This document shows positions 41,840 through 45,227 of a DNA stretch of 45,227 nucleotides, piece by piece. The stretch covers positions 1 to 45,227 of the forward strand of contig CAWHNT010000045.1 of assembly GCA_963830775.1 (NCBI GenBank), written 5' to 3'. Position numbers and translations under genes: made by a program. Position 1 is the stretch's first letter. Every line of letters starts with the position of its first letter. The DNA is from CAWHNT01 sp963830775 (lineage in GTDB: Bacteria > Pseudomonadota > Alphaproteobacteria > Geminicoccales > Geminicoccaceae). The notes below the pieces were generated by a model. The model had not been told where the DNA came from and searched no databases. It was given only the letters and a program-made list of their open reading frames with translations.

Positions 41840-42318
41840 GGCTCATCGGCCTGTGCCTGGCCCTGCTCGTCGCGGGCCCGGCGGCGGCGCAGGAGACGGG
41901 GCCCGCGACGCTCACCGTGCAGGATGCCTGGGCCCGGCCGACGGCGAGTGCCCAGGGCAACGGCGTGGCCTATGCCACCTTGCGCAACACCGGGAGCGCA
42001 CCGCTGCGGGTGACCGGGGTGCGCTCGCCGGTGGCGCGGGTGGCCGAGCTGCACAGCACCAGCATCAGTGCCGAGGGTGTGGCCCAGATGCGGCCGGTGC
42101 AGGCGATCGAGATCCCGCCGGGCGGGGAGGCGCGGCTGACGCCGGCCGGGCTGCATGTGATGCTGATCGGGCTGAAGCAGAAGCTGGCGGCAGGGGAGAG
42201 CTTCCCGCTCACGCTCGTGCTGGAGCAGGGTGGCGAGGTGGAGGCGCAGGTCTCGGTGCAGAGCCGGCCTGCCGGTAGTGGCGAGCAGATGGACCATAGC
42301 GGGCATCATACGCAGTAG
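41836..42318 (+). CDS. Periplasmic copper chaperone PCu(A)C
   Basis: 160 aa from GTG 41836, which overlaps the cbtA stop (GTGA), so it is translationally coupled. Signal peptide RLIGLCLALLVAGPAAA. Cu(I) ligands follow the PCuAC pattern: ELHSTSISAEGVAQM (His and Met) and GLHVMLIGL (HxM), with VQDAWARPTASAQGNGVAY at the front. A Met/His tail (EQMDHSGHH) may add metal binding. The family delivers copper to cytochrome oxidase. Placement in a B12-controlled cobalt operon is unusual. Confidence 0.9.
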   Translation: MRLIGLCLALLVAGPAAAQETGPATLTVQDAWARPTASAQGNGVAYATLRNTGSAPLRVTGVRSPVARVAELHSTSISAEGVAQMRPVQAIEIPPGGEARLTPAGLHVMLIGLKQKLAAGESFPLTLVLEQGGEVEAQVSVQSRPAGSGEQMDHSGHHTQ

Positions 42319-42907
42319 GCCGCCTGCAGTCGGGCGCGTGTAGTGGATGCCGAGCACGGCTGCCCTATGCTCCGGTGAGAGGGAAGCGTTGCCCGGGTAG
42401 TCCCCGTGTCGGCTAGGCTCACCCGGCGGTGGTGGGATCACGACGTCGTGCTGGATGAGCACCGCTGCAACATGATGTTTATCTCCGAGAGTTGACCGGC
42501 GAGGCAACCAAGACGCGAGCCCTGCCGCTTCAGGCTGGCTCCGATCTTTATTTTCATATATTAGTGGCTCTCCGGCTGATAAGCAGCGTTAGCAGGCACT
42601 CGGGCAGACTATGTTTGTGCTGGCGAATACAGGCGGCTCGCTTCTTGATTGTTGCCGCCAGGAGCTCTCCGGATACTGGCTCTGATTTTCCATGCTGATG
42701 ATTATCACTTCTACCTGTGCGCGAAAAACACTTTACCGCTTGGCAGCAGGAATCGCCGCCTCTGGAAGCGATATCTTGTTGCGCTATCGATCGCCGCATA
42801 CTATAGGTTGTGTGCCTGTGGATGAAATTAGGCCGCAGGGGAAGGCGTAACGAACGTCAAGTGAGGCATTGAAGCCAATGTCCCACGCGACGGAGCTCGG
42901 CAGCTTC
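42319..42907. other. Gene-free, partly AT-rich stretch
   Basis: No convincing protein, RNA or element. 42530-42850 is clearly AT-richer than its neighbours (for example CTTTATTTTCATATATTAG), suggesting acquired or relic DNA. Confidence 0.4.
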
Positions 42908-43567
42908 CAGGGCTGTTCGGTTCTGGGCATGAGTGGTCTGTGAGGGCGAGGTTTGCGGCCGCGAGACCGTCGGCGCGCCTGGGCCGTTGAGGGCCAAAGC
43001 CCTCGCACCGGAGGCCGCCATGGTGCCGTTCGCCGGCCTGCTCGCCGCCCTGGAACAGATCCCCGATCCGCGCCGCCGCCAAGGACAGCGTTACGGCCTT
43101 GCCCCCTTGCTGCTGTTTGCGGTGCTGGCCGTCCTGGCCGGCGCCACCTCCTACCGCCGCATCCGCCTGTTCATCGGCGTGCATCGCGAGCGGCTGAACG
43201 TGACCTTCGGCGCCCGCTTCCGCCGCGCCCCAGCGGTCAACACGCTGCGCGCCCTCTTGCACGCGCTCGACCCGGCCGAGATCGAGGCCGCCTTCCGCCG
43301 CCACGCCCAGCATCTTGGTGACGTCACCACCGCGCCGGGGCGGCGGGTCATCGCGCTGGACGGCAAGACGCTGCGGGGCAGCTTCGACCATCTGGACGAC
43401 CAGGCCGCGGCGCAGGTGCTCAGCGCGTTCGCCAGCGAGGCGGCGCTCATCCTGGCCCATCAGGAGATCGCCGAGGGCGACGAGGTCGCGGCGGCCCAGG
43501 CGCTGATCGAGCAGCTGGGCCTGCGAGGCGTCCTGTTCACCGCCGACGCCCTGCACTGCCAAAAAAA
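42908..43567 (+). mobile_element. ISAs1-family element, truncated
   Basis: Left tip probably CAGGGCTGTTCGG near 42908. The body is cut at a 7-A tract (43561-43567) by the second copy of the 1.7-kb element; the remainder is beyond the window if it exists. Confidence 0.6.
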
Positions 43568-43570
43568 CTA
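43020..43570 (+). pseudogene. ISAs1-family transposase, N-terminal half
   Basis: ATG 43020 behind GGAGG. VPFAGLLAALEQIPDPRRRQ, YGLAPLLLFAVLAVLAGATS (DDE_Tnp_1-associated domain), RRVIALDGKTLRGSFDHLDD (first catalytic Asp) and LFTADALHCQK (second Asp). The frame reaches a TAG made by the inserted element's tip, so the last third with the Glu is lost. Confidence 0.88.
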
Positions 43571-44182
43571 GACCGGCAAAGCTGGCTGGCAGAGTTGGTG
43601 CTCGATCGCGCTCAGGAAGGCTTGCGGGTCGCGGCGGAAGCGGCAACGTAGGACACGGGATCGGCGCCTCTGCTCGAGGCCGTGGCGAACCTCGCGCCAC
43701 TGGCGCCGATCAGTCAGGGCGAGATCGCGTGCCTCATAGCGGCGAAGTCGGGTGAGTGCCGCCGCGACGAGCCGCACCGGGCCACGCAGCACTATGCCGG
43801 GTGAGGCGGTCTTGCGGCCGGTTGCCCGCCGCTCGTGGCGGCGGTGCGCGCCGAACAGGCGCTCGAGGTCGTTGTTGGTGCGCGGCAGGCCGGCTACGGC
43901 GTAGCTGTGGAACAGGCCGGGCCGGTAGCTGCGGGTTACCTTGAGGAAGTGGTCGACAGCGCCGGCGAGGGTGCCGGCCCTGGCGCGGTGGCGGGCGATG
44001 GCAGCGATGAGACCGGCAAAGCGGCGGGCGACCGCGGCCGCGTCAAGACCAGCCTCGTTGTTCAGGATCCGCGCCGCGTGATGCACCCAGCCATAGGCGC
44101 GGCGGATGTCCGGCCAGAGATCGCGCGTGTGCCCCAAGGCGTTCGTGATCAGCCGGCGCAAACGCTGCAGGAGCCTCGTCAT
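43568..44182 (-). CDS. Second protein of the 1.7-kb element, copy 2
   Basis: 204 aa, apparently identical in sequence to the copy 1 protein (MTRLLQRLRRLITNALGHTR to HQLCQPALPV). Starts on the ATGA overlap with the upstream gene and ends with the TAG supplied by the element tip. A possible C-terminal half of a split transposase. Confidence 0.75.
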   Translation of the reverse strand: MTRLLQRLRRLITNALGHTRDLWPDIRRAYGWVHHAARILNNEAGLDAAAVARRFAGLIAAIARHRARAGTLAGAVDHFLKVTRSYRPGLFHSYAVAGLPRTNNDLERLFGAHRRHERRATGRKTASPGIVLRGPVRLVAAALTRLRRYEARDLALTDRRQWREVRHGLEQRRRSRVLRCRFRRDPQAFLSAIEHQLCQPALPV

Positions 44183-45168
44183 CCCCCTTTTTCCGCCACC
44201 CGGTCGAGGCTGGCGACGACTGCCTTGAGCCGGCCCTCGAGCCGCAGCCCCGAGGCTGCGAGCGGCGGCTGCCCATCGTCGGTGATGGCGCTGCGGACCG
44301 CCGCGCAGTAGCCGCGCACCCCTCGCGCCTCAGCATCGTCTCGGTCCTCCACGGCGCGCTCGATTGGCCGTACGCCACGGATCCGCTTCTTCAGCTCCTT
44401 CTTGGCGTGCCGGGATCGCGCCTCGAAGATCGGGTGTGCGGCCTCACGCAGGTAGTGGAACTGGCAGAGCTGGTGCGGCACCCCGGGCAGAGCCAGCCGC
44501 ACCGCCCGGCGGACCGAGTGCTGGCCGTCGCTGATCACGCCGGTGACTGGCACACCAACCTTCGCCGCGACCTCGCGCAGCAGCGCGGCCAGGTCCTCGC
44601 TCGTCGAGGACAGCAGGCTTCTGGCAAGCAGGACCTCGCCCGACAGGCACTCGCGCACGACCCACAAGACCTCGTGGCCGACATCCGGCTGGAGGCCATC
44701 GAGCGCCAGGATCACCCGGCCCTGCCCGACCAGGGCCGCCCGCAGCCGGTCGTCGTCGGCCAGCGAGGTCGCCATGAGCTCATCGTAGCGGTCGAGCAGG
44801 TTGGTGACCGTCCGCTCCGCGATCACCACCCCGCGCTCGCGCAAGACGCCGTGCATCTCCGGCACGCTCTTGTGCTCGCGATAGCGCAAGGCACCGATCA
44901 GGGCGATGATATCGAGCCCAAACTCGTGCTGCGGCAGGACGAGGCTACCCTCACCCTCCGGCCGGTAAGGTCGGCGATGGTGCTGACAACCCGGGGTCTC
45001 ACAGCGCCGGATCTGCAGCCGCAGGTGGACCAAGCCACCGAGCGTCACCACCGTGCGCTGGTTGTCGTAGCGGTAGCGCAGCCGACGTCCGCAGCCCGGA
45101 CAGTACCGGCGGATCGGCGCCAGAATCTCCTCGCGATCGGCCTGCCCACGCGCTGCACTCCTGGCCAT
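44179..45168 (-). CDS. Zinc-ribbon transposase of the 1.7-kb element, copy 2
   Basis: 329 aa from ATG 45168. Same zinc ribbon, candidate Asp residues (ALDGLQPDVG, VISDGQHSV) and MULE-like QLCQFHYLREAAHPIFEA as copy 1, followed directly by RSRHAKKELKKR without the 12-residue insertion. Probably the functional version. An upstream in-frame ATG at 45207 also exists but lies beyond the better ribosome site. Confidence 0.82.
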   Translation of the reverse strand: MARSAARGQADREEILAPIRRYCPGCGRRLRYRYDNQRTVVTLGGLVHLRLQIRRCETPGCQHHRRPYRPEGEGSLVLPQHEFGLDIIALIGALRYREHKSVPEMHGVLRERGVVIAERTVTNLLDRYDELMATSLADDDRLRAALVGQGRVILALDGLQPDVGHEVLWVVRECLSGEVLLARSLLSSTSEDLAALLREVAAKVGVPVTGVISDGQHSVRRAVRLALPGVPHQLCQFHYLREAAHPIFEARSRHAKKELKKRIRGVRPIERAVEDRDDAEARGVRGYCAAVRSAITDDGQPPLAASGLRLEGRLKAVVASLDRVAEKGG

Positions 45169-45227
45169 CACCGATCTCCCCGCCCCAAGCCACTCCAAGG
45201 AGATCAACAGCCAGCCAGCTTTGCCGT

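Larger units (their letters stand above)
43568..45227 (-). mobile_element. 1.7-kb two-gene insertion element, copy 2 (runs to window end)
   Basis: Same terminal sequence (CTAGACCGGCAAAGCTGG) as copy 1, placed directly after AAAAAAA in an ISAs1 gene. By comparison with copy 1 the far tip lies 5 bases past the window. It lacks the 36-bp hairpin insertion and may be the better guide to the ancestral element. Confidence 0.85.

Overview
High-GC DNA (background roughly two-thirds G+C by eye), most like an alphaproteobacterium, perhaps Rhodospirillales-like. Pointers are a SorAB-type sulfite dehydrogenase, a PF09608/TIGR02186-type membrane protein typical of alphaproteobacteria, a bactofilin translationally coupled to an M23 peptidase, and many IS110, IS630, IS66, IS5 and ISAs1 relatives. 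The taxon is an inference. No rRNA, tRNA, CRISPR array or replication origin was seen.

Region A (1-18.8 kb) is a chromosomal backbone. It holds a caspase-like/formylglycine-generating-enzyme-like fusion cut by the window edge, sulfite dehydrogenase SorA with cytochrome SorB, a tail-collar-domain protein, a hydroxypyruvate isomerase-like enzyme, two small proteins (zinc-ribbon/TM and J-domain), an HNH nuclease, a Baeyer-Villiger monooxygenase, a frameshifted solute-binding lipoprotein, a universal stress protein, a TIGR02186-type protein, a YeeE/YedE sulfur transporter, MntH, bactofilin plus M23 peptidase, a DUF1003 protein and an ABC-F ATPase with a scrambled C-terminus. Several genes carry single-base frameshifts, which are either sequencing errors or real decay.

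Region B (18.8-39 kb) is a graveyard of mobile elements. It contains an IS5-type element; two inverted IS1-family copies whose slippery poly(A) tracts differ (9 A fused, 8 A requiring a frameshift); a truncated hybrid histidine kinase; and a four-level nest. In the nest an IS110 was hit by a roughly 2.0 kb serine-recombinase element, which was hit by an IS630, which was hit by a 1.7 kb two-gene element with a 7-bp homopolymer target duplication. Further along are a second IS110, an IS427-type element, a broken repeat protein, an IS66 remnant split by a 2.13 kb transposon with 18-bp perfect ends carrying a 223-aa passenger gene, and a metallophosphoesterase-NACHT (STAND) defence-type gene whose NTPase core is missing where the second IS1 sits.

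Region C (39-42.3 kb) returns to backbone: a dihydropyrimidinase, then a cobalamin riboswitch preceding cbtB-cbtA and an overlapping PCu(A)C copper chaperone gene. Region D (42.3-45.2 kb) is an AT-richer stretch with no recognised gene, a truncated ISAs1, and a second copy of the 1.7 kb element sitting in a 7-A tract and running off the window.

The most interesting signals are the minimal serine-recombinase element, whose attP and attB can be reconstructed by eye; the IS-decapitated STAND gene; the transposon with a passenger gene; the IS1 poly(A) length pair; and the homopolymer-targeting two-gene element.
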